From Acidobacteriota bacterium (lineage in GTDB: Bacteria > Actinomycetota > Acidimicrobiia > Acidimicrobiales > Acidimicrobilacustridaceae), in contig JAGWYK010000013.1 in the NCBI GenBank assembly GCA_018969405.1, forward strand, positions 1 to 42,166: a DNA stretch of 42,166 bases, read 5' to 3'. The translations under genes and the position numbers were made by a program. Under the pieces are notes generated by a model. It made no database searches, was not told where the DNA came from, and saw only the letters and a program-made list of their open reading frames with translations. This document shows positions 32,362 through 41,776 of this stretch, piece after piece. Every line of letters starts with the position of its first letter. Within the stretch, counting starts at the first letter, position 1.

Positions 32362-35300
32362 GACGGACCTTCGATCAACGAGGCGAGCAGGACATCGGCC
32401 CCGGGGGTGGTGTCGGGCGCGTCCGATGGCGAGGCCTCCGGTGCCGATGCGTCGGCGGCGGACGCACCGGAGAGCACGCCGGCCTCATCGACCTTCACCC
32501 GGACCCGCAGCAGCCACCAGACGGCCAGCACCCACAGCAGGACCTGTCCGATCAGCATCGCCCGACGGGTGATGGGTGTGTCGAAGGCCAGGGTGATCGG
32601 ACCGGTGCGGGTGCCGGTGAAGGCGCTGGCCCAACCGAGCGCATCGGTGCGCTCGAGTGAGGTTCCGTCCTGCTGCGCCGACCAGCGACCTCCTCCGGAC
32701 TGCGCGACGTAGACGGTGGCGCCGGCACGCCCGACCTCACCGCGCCAGGACGCGAACCCTTGGGGGTCGTCGAGCACCGGAGCGGCGCCGGTGAGCTCGG
32801 GCAGGAGGTTGTCGGAGAGCGTCGGACCGCCCGCCGGTACATCGGCCGTGCGGGGCAGCTGCGCCCGCTGCGGACCCCAGGCGGCGTTGCGATAGACACG
32901 TAGACCGGGATTGACGGTGACCGAGTCGAGATCGAGCTGCCCGTCGAGCATGGCGAGCAGCGCCTCGGGCTCGTAGCGGGTGGACTCCGCATACGGAGCC
33001 GGTGCCTGAGCGAGGGGCACCACGATGTAGCGCACCGCCATGGGGGCCACCAGGGCGCCGAGACGGGCGGTTCCTCCGCTGCCGGCCACGGCGAGCGAGG
33101 AGGCCAACGAGCGCAGACCGGCATCGGTGGGGCTGGCCCACTGCTCGGCGGTGGTGGGCAGCCCTCCATCGGAGGTGGCGAAGGTCAGGGTACGGCCCTC
33201 GCCGAGCGTGTCGAGGCCCGGCGCGTCCAGGCGCCAGCCGGCGAGGGGCAGAGCTCCGGCATCGCCCAGCCACAGCACACGGAAGGCACCGGCCTCGGAG
33301 GGTTCGTCGAGGAAGGACAGACTCACCCCGACGTCGCCGCGCGGCATGCCGAAACGCCCCGACAGCGCAGCGCCGAGGGCGGGCAGGGAAGCCACCACGA
33401 ACGCCGCGCCGGCGAGCAGGGAGGCCAGCTGGCGCCAGCCGAAGTGATAGTCGGGCAGATCCACCTCGAACGCTGCGATGCCGAGACCGATGGCGAGAGC
33501 CAGGCCGACCGCGGCGGGCACAAGCAGCAGCGCCACCGACGGCATCGGCGCATCGATCCAGTCCTGGCCGACGACCCAGGCGCCGACGAGTCCACCGATG
33601 ACGAGGGTCCAGCACCGCACAGCCCACCCGAGTCGCCACTCCCGACCGATGAGCAGCGGCAGGAGCCCAGCCACCAACAGCGACCAGCACAGCAGGCTCG
33701 TCCCCCCGGCACCCACGGCGAAGCGCGTGACCGTCGAGACGGTGACCGAGGCGCCGGGCGAGGTGGAGCCGAGCGCGGTGCGCCAGTCGGTGATGAACGA
33801 GAGGCTCCATGGCAGCTGCAGCACGAACGCCACCACCGCGCCGCCGAACCCGGCGAGCAGGACGCGACCGGCACCACGGAGCTGACCGGCCACCACCCCA
33901 CCCACCACCAGCAGGACCGAGGTGACCAGCACCACGCCCACGAAGGTCGGCGTGATCATCGCCGCCAGTGCGGTGACGACCCCGACGGCGAGGATGCGGT
34001 GGGTGAGCGGGCGACGGCTGACCCCGGGACCGGCGACGCCGTCGCGGTTCCCGAACGGCGACAGCGCGGAGGCGGCGAACAGCTGCGAGAGCACGATCGG
34101 CATGACACCGAACGCCGTCAGCGCCGACCAGTCGCCGTGGGCGAGGGCCTGACCGGCCACCGGCACCATGAGGTAGGCCACAGTGGCCGCCACCCGGGCG
34201 CGCCGGGACTGCACCGGTCGGGTGAGTCGCCACATCGACAGGACACCCAACGGGAGCATGCCCAGGATGAGGATCTGTCGGAGCAGACCGACGGCGCCGA
34301 GCAGCACCGACCCGAGCACGGCGAAGAGACCGAAGGCCGTGGGCGTCGGCGCCGTCGAACCGAGGCCGGTGGTCTGGTAGCCGCTGGTCCAGCGCGAGAA
34401 GAGGTCGCCGACACCGAGCATCTCCGGCATGCCGCCGATGGCCGGGATGCCGGAGAGCAGCAGTTCACGGGTGCTCACCAGCAGGTAGACGCCGATGAGG
34501 ATCCAGGCGGTGACGGTGAGGGTGCCACGGGTGGCGCGGAGGTTCGAGATGAAATCCCAGTTGTTCCCATCGCCCTCGGAACGACCCGTCTGGGCGCGCA
34601 GGAAGGCGGCCAGACGGACGTTGCCGCGTCGCTGCAGCGCACGGACCTCGCTGTCGTCGACCCTGCGGTGGGCGGAGACCTGCCGTCGGAACTCGCGGGT
34701 GCTGCCGGCGTGGGTGAGGTTCCACAGCCAGGCCGACGAGATGTCGCGGGCATGACGGAAGCGCCCGAACAGCACCGCCTGCAGGATCTCGAGCAGGGCG
34801 TAGAGCGCGGCCACCGGTGTGGTGCGGACCCTGGTGGCGAAGGTGGTCGACACGAGTCGGGTGCGGATGCGATGGCGGGTCTGGAGGCGTCGGCGGTCGT
34901 CGATCGGGCGACGCTCGCCCAGGGCCTCGAGATGTCCCACCCGCGCCTCGGGGGCGACGACCACTCGGGCACCGGCGAGATGGGCCCGCCAGCCGAGATC
35001 GAGATCATCGCCGTGGAAGGTGATGGCCGGGTCGTAGCCACCCATGGCCTCGAAGAGATCGGAGCGGATGAGGGTCACGGCGCCCTGCACGTAGAGCACA
35101 TCGCGCACGGAGTCGAACTGTTCCTGATCGAGATCGCCCCGTTCGACGTACGGCGAGGGCTGACCGAGACGATCCGAGGCCATGCCCACCGAGAGCAGCC
35201 GGGAGGGGTCGGCCCAGTCGACGAGTTTCGGACCGACGACGCCGGCGTTGGATCGGAACGCCTCCTCGACCAGCACACCGATGCAGTCGGGCTCGAGACG

Positions 35301-35657
35301 GACGTCGTCGTGGCACAGCAGATGGAAGGCCGCCCCCTGCACTGCGGTGAGCGATTCGTTGGCGGCCCGGGCGAATCCGGGGTTCTCCTCGAGTCGCCGG
35401 AGATGGGCCTCGGGCAGGATCGCCGCCACCCGCTCGCGCAGCCCCTGACCGTCGGAGCTGGCGGTGTCGATGACGAGCACCGAGACCTGCGGGTACTGCT
35501 GGTCGGCGATGCTCCGGAGCGTCTCCTCGAACCACCAGCCCGGATCGTGGGCGACCATGACGACGACCACAGCCGGCGCCATGACCTCGTCGGGGGTCCC
35601 GACCATGGGCTCGTCTGTGTCGGGGAACGGCTCGGGGGTGGGGTCCGCGACAGTCAC
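32358..35657 (-). CDS. GT2 family glycosyltransferase with large C-terminal membrane domain
   Basis: A 1099-residue protein. The GT2 domain spans about 28-250: start VVVVMVAHDPGWWFEETL, the nucleotide/metal site HDD at 116-118 and the acceptor region HGDDLDLGWRAH at 215-226. After it come a span near 300, a charged stretch, and then about twelve hydrophobic segments from about 400 to 780, an exterior domain, and a last span near 1045. It probably transfers a sugar from a nucleotide donor to a lipid-linked or wall polymer, with the membrane part acting in transport or as a second enzyme. I choose the GTG at 35657 because a -10 box TAGCCT lies 11 bases upstream; an ATG at 35684 lies upstream of that box. 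Confidence 0.8.
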   Translation of the reverse strand: MTVADPTPEPFPDTDEPMVGTPDEVMAPAVVVVMVAHDPGWWFEETLRSIADQQYPQVSVLVIDTASSDGQGLRERVAAILPEAHLRRLEENPGFARAANESLTAVQGAAFHLLCHDDVRLEPDCIGVLVEEAFRSNAGVVGPKLVDWADPSRLLSVGMASDRLGQPSPYVERGDLDQEQFDSVRDVLYVQGAVTLIRSDLFEAMGGYDPAITFHGDDLDLGWRAHLAGARVVVAPEARVGHLEALGERRPIDDRRRLQTRHRIRTRLVSTTFATRVRTTPVAALYALLEILQAVLFGRFRHARDISSAWLWNLTHAGSTREFRRQVSAHRRVDDSEVRALQRRGNVRLAAFLRAQTGRSEGDGNNWDFISNLRATRGTLTVTAWILIGVYLLVSTRELLLSGIPAIGGMPEMLGVGDLFSRWTSGYQTTGLGSTAPTPTAFGLFAVLGSVLLGAVGLLRQILILGMLPLGVLSMWRLTRPVQSRRARVAATVAYLMVPVAGQALAHGDWSALTAFGVMPIVLSQLFAASALSPFGNRDGVAGPGVSRRPLTHRILAVGVVTALAAMITPTFVGVVLVTSVLLVVGGVVAGQLRGAGRVLLAGFGGAVVAFVLQLPWSLSFITDWRTALGSTSPGASVTVSTVTRFAVGAGGTSLLCWSLLVAGLLPLLIGREWRLGWAVRCWTLVIGGLVGAWVVGQDWIDAPMPSVALLLVPAAVGLALAIGLGIAAFEVDLPDYHFGWRQLASLLAGAAFVVASLPALGAALSGRFGMPRGDVGVSLSFLDEPSEAGAFRVLWLGDAGALPLAGWRLDAPGLDTLGEGRTLTFATSDGGLPTTAEQWASPTDAGLRSLASSLAVAGSGGTARLGALVAPMAVRYIVVPLAQAPAPYAESTRYEPEALLAMLDGQLDLDSVTVNPGLRVYRNAAWGPQRAQLPRTADVPAGGPTLSDNLLPELTGAAPVLDDPQGFASWRGEVGRAGATVYVAQSGGGRWSAQQDGTSLERTDALGWASAFTGTRTGPITLAFDTPITRRAMLIGQVLLWVLAVWWLLRVRVKVDEAGVLSGASAADASAPEASPSDAPDTTPGADVLLASLIEGPS

Positions 35658-35668
35658 GACAGGGGTGC

Positions 35669-35674
35669 AGGCTA
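35669..35674 (-). promoter_or_regulatory. -10 box TAGCCT of the GT2 operon
   Basis: AGTAGCCT lies 11 bases before the GTG at 35657. It argues against the upstream in-frame ATG at 35684. It faces the -10 box of the 64-residue gene, and the two promoters share about 35 bases. Confidence 0.45.
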
Positions 35675-35708
35675 CTGCTCCCATGGTCCGATCCCGGCGA
35701 CCGCCGGG

Positions 35709-35714
35709 TACCAT
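35709..35714 (+). promoter_or_regulatory. -10 box TACCAT of the leaderless 64-residue gene
   Basis: GGGTACCAT is followed by CTCCCC and the ATG at 35721, the same six-base spacing as at four other leaderless starts here. Confidence 0.5.
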
Positions 35715-35720
35715 CTCCCC

Positions 35721-35915
35721 ATGGCCACCGATCCGCTCGAGGACCTCGTCACGGCGTCGAAGGACGTGGTCCACATCGGTGTCGGCATCGCCGTGCTGGC
35801 CTTCCAGAAGGCCCAGGTGCAGCGCCGATCCCTCGAGCGGGCCTTCGCATCGGCGCCGGTCGAATCCCGTGGACGTCTGCGGGCCTGCCTGCGACGCGTC
35901 ACCTCCTCGAACTGA
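35721..35915 (+). CDS. 64-residue protein of unknown function
   Basis: The protein starts MATDPLEDLVTASKDVVHIG, has a moderately hydrophobic stretch VGIAVLAF, and ends in a basic helix (QKAQVQRRSLERAF and RGRLRACLRR). It looks like one or two amphipathic helices, similar in character to phasin-like or membrane-surface proteins, but I recognise no family. The leaderless promoter and the position three bases before the GT4 gene support it as a real gene in a shared operon. Confidence 0.6.
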   Translation: MATDPLEDLVTASKDVVHIGVGIAVLAFQKAQVQRRSLERAFASAPVESRGRLRACLRRVTSSN

Positions 35916-35918
35916 CCC

Positions 35919-37052
35919 ATGCGGATCGCCGTCGACGCGACCTCGCTGCTCGGTGCGCGCACGGGCATCGGCACCTGCACCGCCGAGATCCTGCGCCGAC
36001 TCCCCCGCCCCGACCTCGATGTGGTGGCCTTCGCCGTCTCGGCCCGTGGTGCCCGCCACCTCGGTGACGAACTTCCTCCGGGGGTCCGCACCGTCTCGCG
36101 ACCGATGGCGGCACGGCCGCTGCGGGCGCTCTGGCGACACATCGACCATCCCGTCGTCGAGCGCTGGACCGGACCGATCGATGTGGTGCACGGCCCCAAC
36201 TTCGTCGTGCCCCCGAGCCGCTCCGGAGCCGAGCTGGTCACGGTGCACGACCTCACCTGTGTGCGCTTCCCCGAGCTCTGCACCGCCGACACCCTGCAGA
36301 TCCCGGCCCTGCTGACCCGGGCCATCGGTCGCGGCGCCTGGGTGCACACCGTGTCGCAGGCCGTGGCCGATGAGGTCCTCGACACCTTCGCCGTGCCGGA
36401 GGATCGTGTCGTGGTCATCCCCAACGGCACCGGTCCGATGCTCGAGTCCGACGCCCTCGGGCCGCTCGCCGCCCGCGGGCGGACCCTCGCCGGCGGTGAC
36501 CGCTACCTGCTGGCGCTCGGAACGATCGAGCCTCGCAAGGACATCCCCTCGCTGATCGGCGCCTTCGACCTGCTCGCCGCCGCCGATCCCGACCTGCGCC
36601 TCGTGCTCGCCGGTCCCGATGGCTGGGGAGCCGGTGCCGTCACCGAGACCATCGGCCGCTCACCCCATCGCTCGCGCATCCTGCGCACCGGATGGTTGGA
36701 GGGCACCGACCGCGATGCGCTGCTGGCCGGAGCTGCGGTGTTCGTCTACCCGTCGGTCTACGAGGGGTTCGGTCTGCCGCCGCTCGAGGCCATCGCCCAT
36801 GGCACGCCGGTGGTGGCCACACGGGTGGGCGCACTTCCCGAGGTGCTCGAGGACGCCGCCGAATGGGCGCAGCCCGGTGATCCGGTCTCCCTCGCCTCGG
36901 CGATCACCAGCCTGCTCGCCGACACCCGACGCGCCGCCGCGCTGCTCGAGGCCGGTCGTCGACGGGTGGAGCACCATGACTGGAACCGCAGCGTCGATGC
37001 CCTCGTGGAGCTGTACGGGCGCCTCCATGCGCAGTCGGCGGGTCGCCGATGA
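35919..37052 (+). CDS. GT4 family glycosyltransferase
   Basis: A 377-residue retaining GT-B glycosyltransferase. The N-terminal domain starts MRIAVDATSLLGARTGIGTC and the C-terminal donor domain has LALGTIEPRKDIPSLI, a typical GT4 segment, and the E-x7-E motif in YEGFGLPPLEA that contacts the nucleotide sugar. Homologues often use GDP-mannose or a deoxysugar nucleotide to build polysaccharides. The downstream rmd and gmd genes, which make a GDP-6-deoxyhexose, suggest that it may use that donor; this is inference. No ribosome-binding site is seen, so translation is probably coupled to the small gene upstream. Confidence 0.88.
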   Translation: MRIAVDATSLLGARTGIGTCTAEILRRLPRPDLDVVAFAVSARGARHLGDELPPGVRTVSRPMAARPLRALWRHIDHPVVERWTGPIDVVHGPNFVVPPSRSGAELVTVHDLTCVRFPELCTADTLQIPALLTRAIGRGAWVHTVSQAVADEVLDTFAVPEDRVVVIPNGTGPMLESDALGPLAARGRTLAGGDRYLLALGTIEPRKDIPSLIGAFDLLAAADPDLRLVLAGPDGWGAGAVTETIGRSPHRSRILRTGWLEGTDRDALLAGAAVFVYPSVYEGFGLPPLEAIAHGTPVVATRVGALPEVLEDAAEWAQPGDPVSLASAITSLLADTRRAAALLEAGRRRVEHHDWNRSVDALVELYGRLHAQSAGRR

Positions 37053-37078
37053 GGCCGGGACGGCTCGTCACCGATGCC

Positions 37079-37084
37079 TAGGAT
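37079..37084 (+). promoter_or_regulatory. -10 box TAGGAT upstream of rmd
   Basis: CCTAGGAT would start an mRNA about 50 bases before the rmd ATG. A seven-pair hairpin ACCCCGG/CCGGGGT (37095-37115) lies in the leader, and a GAGGA ribosome-binding site (37126-37130) precedes the ATG. Confidence 0.4.
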
Positions 37085-37141
37085 GACCGCCGCGACCCCG
37101 GCAACCGGCCGGGGTTCGACACCACGAGGAACGGTCTCGCC

Positions 37142-38044
37142 ATGAAGGCCCTGATCACCGGCGCAGAGGGGTTCGTCGGACGACATCTGACCGATCACCT
37201 GGTGTCCTGCGGCGACAGCGTCGTCGGGGTCGATCTGCGCACCGGCCCCGACCTGCTCGACGCCGACGGTCTGCTGGGCCTGCTCGACCAGGTCCGGCCC
37301 GAGGTCGTGTACCACCTCGCCGGCTGGAGCGACATCGGCGCCTCGTGGGCCGATCCCCGCCGGACCTTCGCGGTCAACGCCGACGGGACGCTCAATCTGC
37401 TGCAGGCCTGTCTCGCCCACGGTCGCCCTCGGGTGCTGGCGGTGAGCAGTGCCGATGTCTACGGCGTGGTCACCCCCGACGAGCTGCCCCTCACCGAGCA
37501 CTCGCCGTTCCGACCGGTCACGCCCTACGCGGCCAGCAAGATCGCCGCCGATCAGCTGGCGCTGCAGGCCTGGCTCGGCCACGGACTCGAGACCATCCGG
37601 GTGCGGGCCTTCAACCATCTCGGTCCGGGCCAGGGCCTCGGGTTCGTCGCCCCGGCCATCGCCGAGCGCATCGCCCGCAACGAGCGCGCCGGCGCCACGG
37701 CGGTCCCGGTCGGCAACCTCACCCCCCGCCGCGACATCACCGATGTCCGAGATGTCGTGCGGGCCTACCGGCTGCTGATGCAGCACGGGGTGCCGGGCGA
37801 GGCCTACAACGTCTGCACCGGCCGCGATCTCTCCATCGCCGAGCTGGCCGAACGCCTCCTGGCTCTGGCCACCCACCCGATGGAACTGGTGGCCGATCCC
37901 GACCTGCAGCGCCCGGTGGAGACGCCGGTGCTGCTGGGCGATCCGGGCCTGCTGCGGGCCACCACCGGTTGGCAGCCCGAGATCTCCATCGAGACCACCC
38001 TCGCGGATGTGCTCGACGAGCGGCGGCGCCTGCTCGAACCATGA
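37142..38044 (+). CDS. rmd: GDP-4-keto-6-deoxy-D-mannose reductase-like epimerase
   Basis: A 300-residue extended SDR. The cofactor motif GAEGFVG is at 7-13, a serine of the active site is in VSSADVYG (101-108) and the YAASK motif gives Tyr129 and Lys133. NHLGPGQGLGFV and the C-terminal TGWQPEI match RMD-type reductases that reduce the Gmd product to GDP-D-rhamnose. The next gene is gmd, which strongly supports this role over other epimerases. The alternative is GDP-6-deoxy-talose or another isomer, which sequence alone cannot exclude. Confidence 0.82.
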   Translation: MKALITGAEGFVGRHLTDHLVSCGDSVVGVDLRTGPDLLDADGLLGLLDQVRPEVVYHLAGWSDIGASWADPRRTFAVNADGTLNLLQACLAHGRPRVLAVSSADVYGVVTPDELPLTEHSPFRPVTPYAASKIAADQLALQAWLGHGLETIRVRAFNHLGPGQGLGFVAPAIAERIARNERAGATAVPVGNLTPRRDITDVRDVVRAYRLLMQHGVPGEAYNVCTGRDLSIAELAERLLALATHPMELVADPDLQRPVETPVLLGDPGLLRATTGWQPEISIETTLADVLDERRRLLEP

Positions 38045-38072
38045 GGATTCCCGGCCGCGAACGGCCCGAACG

Positions 38073-39104
<1,032 letters not shown>

Positions 39105-39111
39105 GGCGACG

Positions 39112-40077
39112 ATGATCCTCACCCTCGCCGGCGGTGTCGGCGCCGCCCGCATGCTGGCCGGGCTGATGCAGGTCGTCCCCCACGACCGTCTCTCGGCCGT
39201 GGTCAATGTGGGCGACGACCTCGAACTGCACGGCCTGCGCATCTGTCCTGATCTCGACACCATCACCTACACGCTGGCCGGGGCCATCAACCCGGAGACC
39301 GGATGGGGGCTGGTGGACGAGACCTGGCAGGCCCGCACCATGCTCGAGCAGTACGGCGGCATCAGCTGGTTCGGACTGGGCGACCGTGATCTCGGCACCC
39401 ATCTGTACCGGACCCAGCGTCTGCGTGAGGGCGCCGATCTCACCACGGTCACTGCGGAGATCGCCCGGGCCTGGGGCCTGTCGATCCGCCTCCTGCCGGT
39501 CACCGAGGATGCACTGCGCACCCGGGTCACCCTGGCTGCCGACGACCCGGCCGGCCCGGACTCCCCCGGTCTGTCGGCGGGCACCGAGATCTCCTTCCAG
39601 GAGTACTTCGTGCAGCGCCATCACAGCGTGCCGGTCAGTGCTGTGCGTTTCGCCGGCGCCGAGGAGGCCCGACCCGCCGCCGGTGTGCTCGAGGCCATCG
39701 ACGCCGCCACGACAGTCGTCATCGCCCCGTCCAACCCTCTGGTCTCGATCGCGCCGGTGCTGGCCGTTCCGGGGGTGCGCGATGCCGTCATCGCCCGCCG
39801 GGAGGAGACGATCGCGGTCTCGCCCATCATCGCCGGCACGGCGCTCAAGGGACCGGCCGACCGACTGCTGCGCGAACTCGGCCACGAACCCAGCGTGGTC
39901 GGCATCGCCCGCCTCCACCGCGACCTCGCCGCCACGCTCGTCATCGACGAGGCCGACGCCGATTCTGCAGCTGCGGTCGAGGCCGAGGGCATGCGCTGTG
40001 TCGTCGCACCCACCATCATGAGCACACCGGAACGCGCCGCCGCCCTGGCCCGTGTCGTCATCGGGGAGCGGCCATGA
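39112..40077 (+). CDS. cofD: 2-phospho-L-lactate transferase-type F420 biosynthesis enzyme (CofD/FbiA)
   Basis: A 321-residue enzyme that attaches the phospho-lactyl-type or phosphoenolpyruvyl moiety to the deazaflavin Fo in coenzyme F420 assembly. It starts MILTLAGGVGAARMLAGL with the family's glycine loop, has VNVGDDLELHGLRICPDLDT, the GLGDRDLGTHLYRT segment, IAPSNPLVSIAPVLAVPGVR, and AVSPIIAGTALKGPADRLL. These are all diagnostic of CofD. The stop overlaps the cofE start as ATGA, so the two are coupled. F420 use is widespread in Actinomycetota; Fo synthase and CofC are not in this window. Confidence 0.95.
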   Translation: MILTLAGGVGAARMLAGLMQVVPHDRLSAVVNVGDDLELHGLRICPDLDTITYTLAGAINPETGWGLVDETWQARTMLEQYGGISWFGLGDRDLGTHLYRTQRLREGADLTTVTAEIARAWGLSIRLLPVTEDALRTRVTLAADDPAGPDSPGLSAGTEISFQEYFVQRHHSVPVSAVRFAGAEEARPAAGVLEAIDAATTVVIAPSNPLVSIAPVLAVPGVRDAVIARREETIAVSPIIAGTALKGPADRLLRELGHEPSVVGIARLHRDLAATLVIDEADADSAAAVEAEGMRCVVAPTIMSTPERAAALARVVIGERP

Positions 40078-40790
40078 GTCGGATGGACATCTTCGGCATC
40101 GGCGGCATCGGCGAGATCACCGGCGGCACCAATCTGGCTGAGGTCATCGCCGCCGCCGCGGCGGCCGATCCGAGCACTGTGCTGCGCGACGGCGACGTGC
40201 TGGTGGTCACGCAGAAGATCGTGTCGAAGGCCGAGAACCGGCTGGTGGCCATCGATCCCGACGATCCGCTCAGCCACAAGCCGCTGGTCGAGCGGGAGTC
40301 GGTGCGCATCCTGCGCCGACGCGGCGATCTGATCATCAGCGAGACCACCCATGGGTTCGTCTGCGCCAACGCCGGCATCGATCTCTCCAACGTCGAACGG
40401 GGGTGGGCGGCGCTGCTGCCGGTGGACTCCGACCGTTCGGCGCGCCGGATCCGTGACGGCCTGCGCCATCACGCCGGCGTCGAGGTCGGCGTGGTCATCT
40501 CCGACACCTTCGGACGGGCCTGGCGACGGGGGGTCACCGATGTGGCGATCGGCTGCGCCGGGGTGGCCGGAGTGGTCGATCTGCGCGGCACCCCCGATGC
40601 CCTCGGTCGGGAGATGCAGGTGACCGAGGTGGCGGTGGTCGACGAGATCGCCGCGGCCGCCGAGCTGGTCATGGGCAAATCCACCGGCATCCCGGTGGCG
40701 GTGGTGCGCGGCATCGACCCCAGCTGGTTGCGCGAGGGCAATGTGCACGATGAGGTGGTGCGGAAGCCCTCGGAGGATCTGTTCCGCTGA
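40074..40790 (+). CDS. cofE: coenzyme F420-0:L-glutamate ligase (CofE only)
   Basis: A 238-residue enzyme that adds gamma-linked glutamates to F420-0. Diagnostic segments are GDVLVVTQKIVSKAENR, the RRRGDLIISETTHGFVCANAGID region, DSDRSARRIRDGL and ISDTFGRAWRRGVTDVAIG. The protein ends after the ligase domain; the C-terminal nitroreductase-like domain of mycobacterial FbiB (about 200 more residues) is missing, so this is the archaeal-type short form. If a dehydro-F420 intermediate is made, its reductase must be encoded elsewhere. The ATG overlaps the cofD stop. Confidence 0.93.
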   Translation: MSRMDIFGIGGIGEITGGTNLAEVIAAAAAADPSTVLRDGDVLVVTQKIVSKAENRLVAIDPDDPLSHKPLVERESVRILRRRGDLIISETTHGFVCANAGIDLSNVERGWAALLPVDSDRSARRIRDGLRHHAGVEVGVVISDTFGRAWRRGVTDVAIGCAGVAGVVDLRGTPDALGREMQVTEVAVVDEIAAAAELVMGKSTGIPVAVVRGIDPSWLREGNVHDEVVRKPSEDLFR

Positions 40791-40814
40791 GGACGCCGCG
40801 CGACGGATGCCGAA

Positions 40815-40826
40815 CCGGCGCGCCGG
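40815..40826. terminator. 12-bp palindrome between convergent cofE and galE
   Basis: CCGGCGCGCCGG lies in the 42-bp gap between the facing stop codons of cofE and galE. As a perfect palindrome without a loop it can form only a shortened hairpin, and there is no U-tract, so terminator function is tentative. Confidence 0.3.
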
Positions 40827-40832
40827 CCGTGG

Positions 40833-41774
40833 TCAGCCCCGACTGCGGAACCAGTCGAGCACGGCGACGGTGCCGTCGGTGAGCGAGGTGCTCGGGGCCC
40901 AGCCCAGCTCGCGCCGGGCCCGCCCCGGATCGAGGGCGGAACGGGAGAGCTCGCCCACCCGGGCCGGCGCATGGACCGCCGGTGCGTCGACCCCGGCCGC
41001 CGCCGCCATGGCGGCGTAGAGCTCGTTCACCGAGGTCTCCACCCCGGTGCCGATGTTGTAGACCCCCGAACCGGCCGCCGCCGCCCGACAGAAGGCGTCG
41101 ACGACATCGTCGACGTAGACGAAGTCGCGGGTCTGGGCACCGTCGCCGAACACCGTGCAGGGTTCACCGGCCAGCAGGCGACCGGCGAAGATGGCCACCA
41201 CTCCGGCCTCCCCATGGGGATCCTGGCGGGGGCCGTACACATTGGCGAGCGCCATCGAGGCGTGCTCGAGACCGTGCAGGGCGCCGAGGGCGAACAGATA
41301 GTCGTCGGTGACCTTCTTGGCCACGCCGTAGGGCGACACCGGATGCTGGGGATGCTGTTCGTCGACCGGGAGCGCCTCGGGCGCGGGCTCGCCGTAGATG
41401 GTGCCGCCGCTGGAGGCGACCACGACCTTGCGGGCTCCGGCGAGACGACCGGACTCGATCACGTTGAGTCCGCCGATCACGTTGACCTCGGCGTCGAACA
41501 GGGGTCGGGCCACCGAGACGCGGACATCGGCCTGCGCGGCGAGGTGGAACACGACCTCGGGTGCGATCGTCGCGAAGGTAGCGGGCAGATCCGGAGAACG
41601 GACGTCGAGCTCGTGGAAGGAGAACGCCTCCCCGTGCTCGCGGGCACCGCGGAGGTTGTCGAGGTTGCCGCTGGCCAGGTTGTCGATGACCGCGACCTCG
41701 TGGCCGTCGGCCAGAAGGCGGTCGACGAGGGTCGAGCCGATGAAGCCGGCCCCGCCGGTGACGATGGCTCGCAT
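40833..41774 (-). CDS. galE: NAD-dependent epimerase, UDP-glucose 4-epimerase type
   Basis: A 313-residue extended SDR. The NAD motif GGAGFIG is at 7-13, VIDNLASGN binds the adenosine ribose, and the active site has Ser121-Ser122 in SSGGTIYGE and Tyr149/Lys153 in YGVAK. NVYGPRQDPHGEAGVVAIF and VFGDGAQTRDFVYVDDV are typical of short bacterial GalE-like enzymes that interconvert UDP-glucose and UDP-galactose; related dTDP- or UDP-sugar epimerases share these motifs, so substrate is not certain. It starts two bases after the sugar-nucleotide pyrophosphorylase stop and is cotranscribed with it. Confidence 0.83.
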   Translation of the reverse strand: MRAIVTGGAGFIGSTLVDRLLADGHEVAVIDNLASGNLDNLRGAREHGEAFSFHELDVRSPDLPATFATIAPEVVFHLAAQADVRVSVARPLFDAEVNVIGGLNVIESGRLAGARKVVVASSGGTIYGEPAPEALPVDEQHPQHPVSPYGVAKKVTDDYLFALGALHGLEHASMALANVYGPRQDPHGEAGVVAIFAGRLLAGEPCTVFGDGAQTRDFVYVDDVVDAFCRAAAAGSGVYNIGTGVETSVNELYAAMAAAAGVDAPAVHAPARVGELSRSALDPGRARRELGWAPSTSLTDGTVAVLDWFRSRG

Positions 41775-41776
41775 GG

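Noticed and set aside
35658-35684. ATG at 35684 as start of the GT2 protein
   Set aside because: The -10 box TAGCCT lies downstream of this ATG, so the mRNA would not contain it; the GTG at 35657 fits better. Without transcript data the upstream ATG remains possible.
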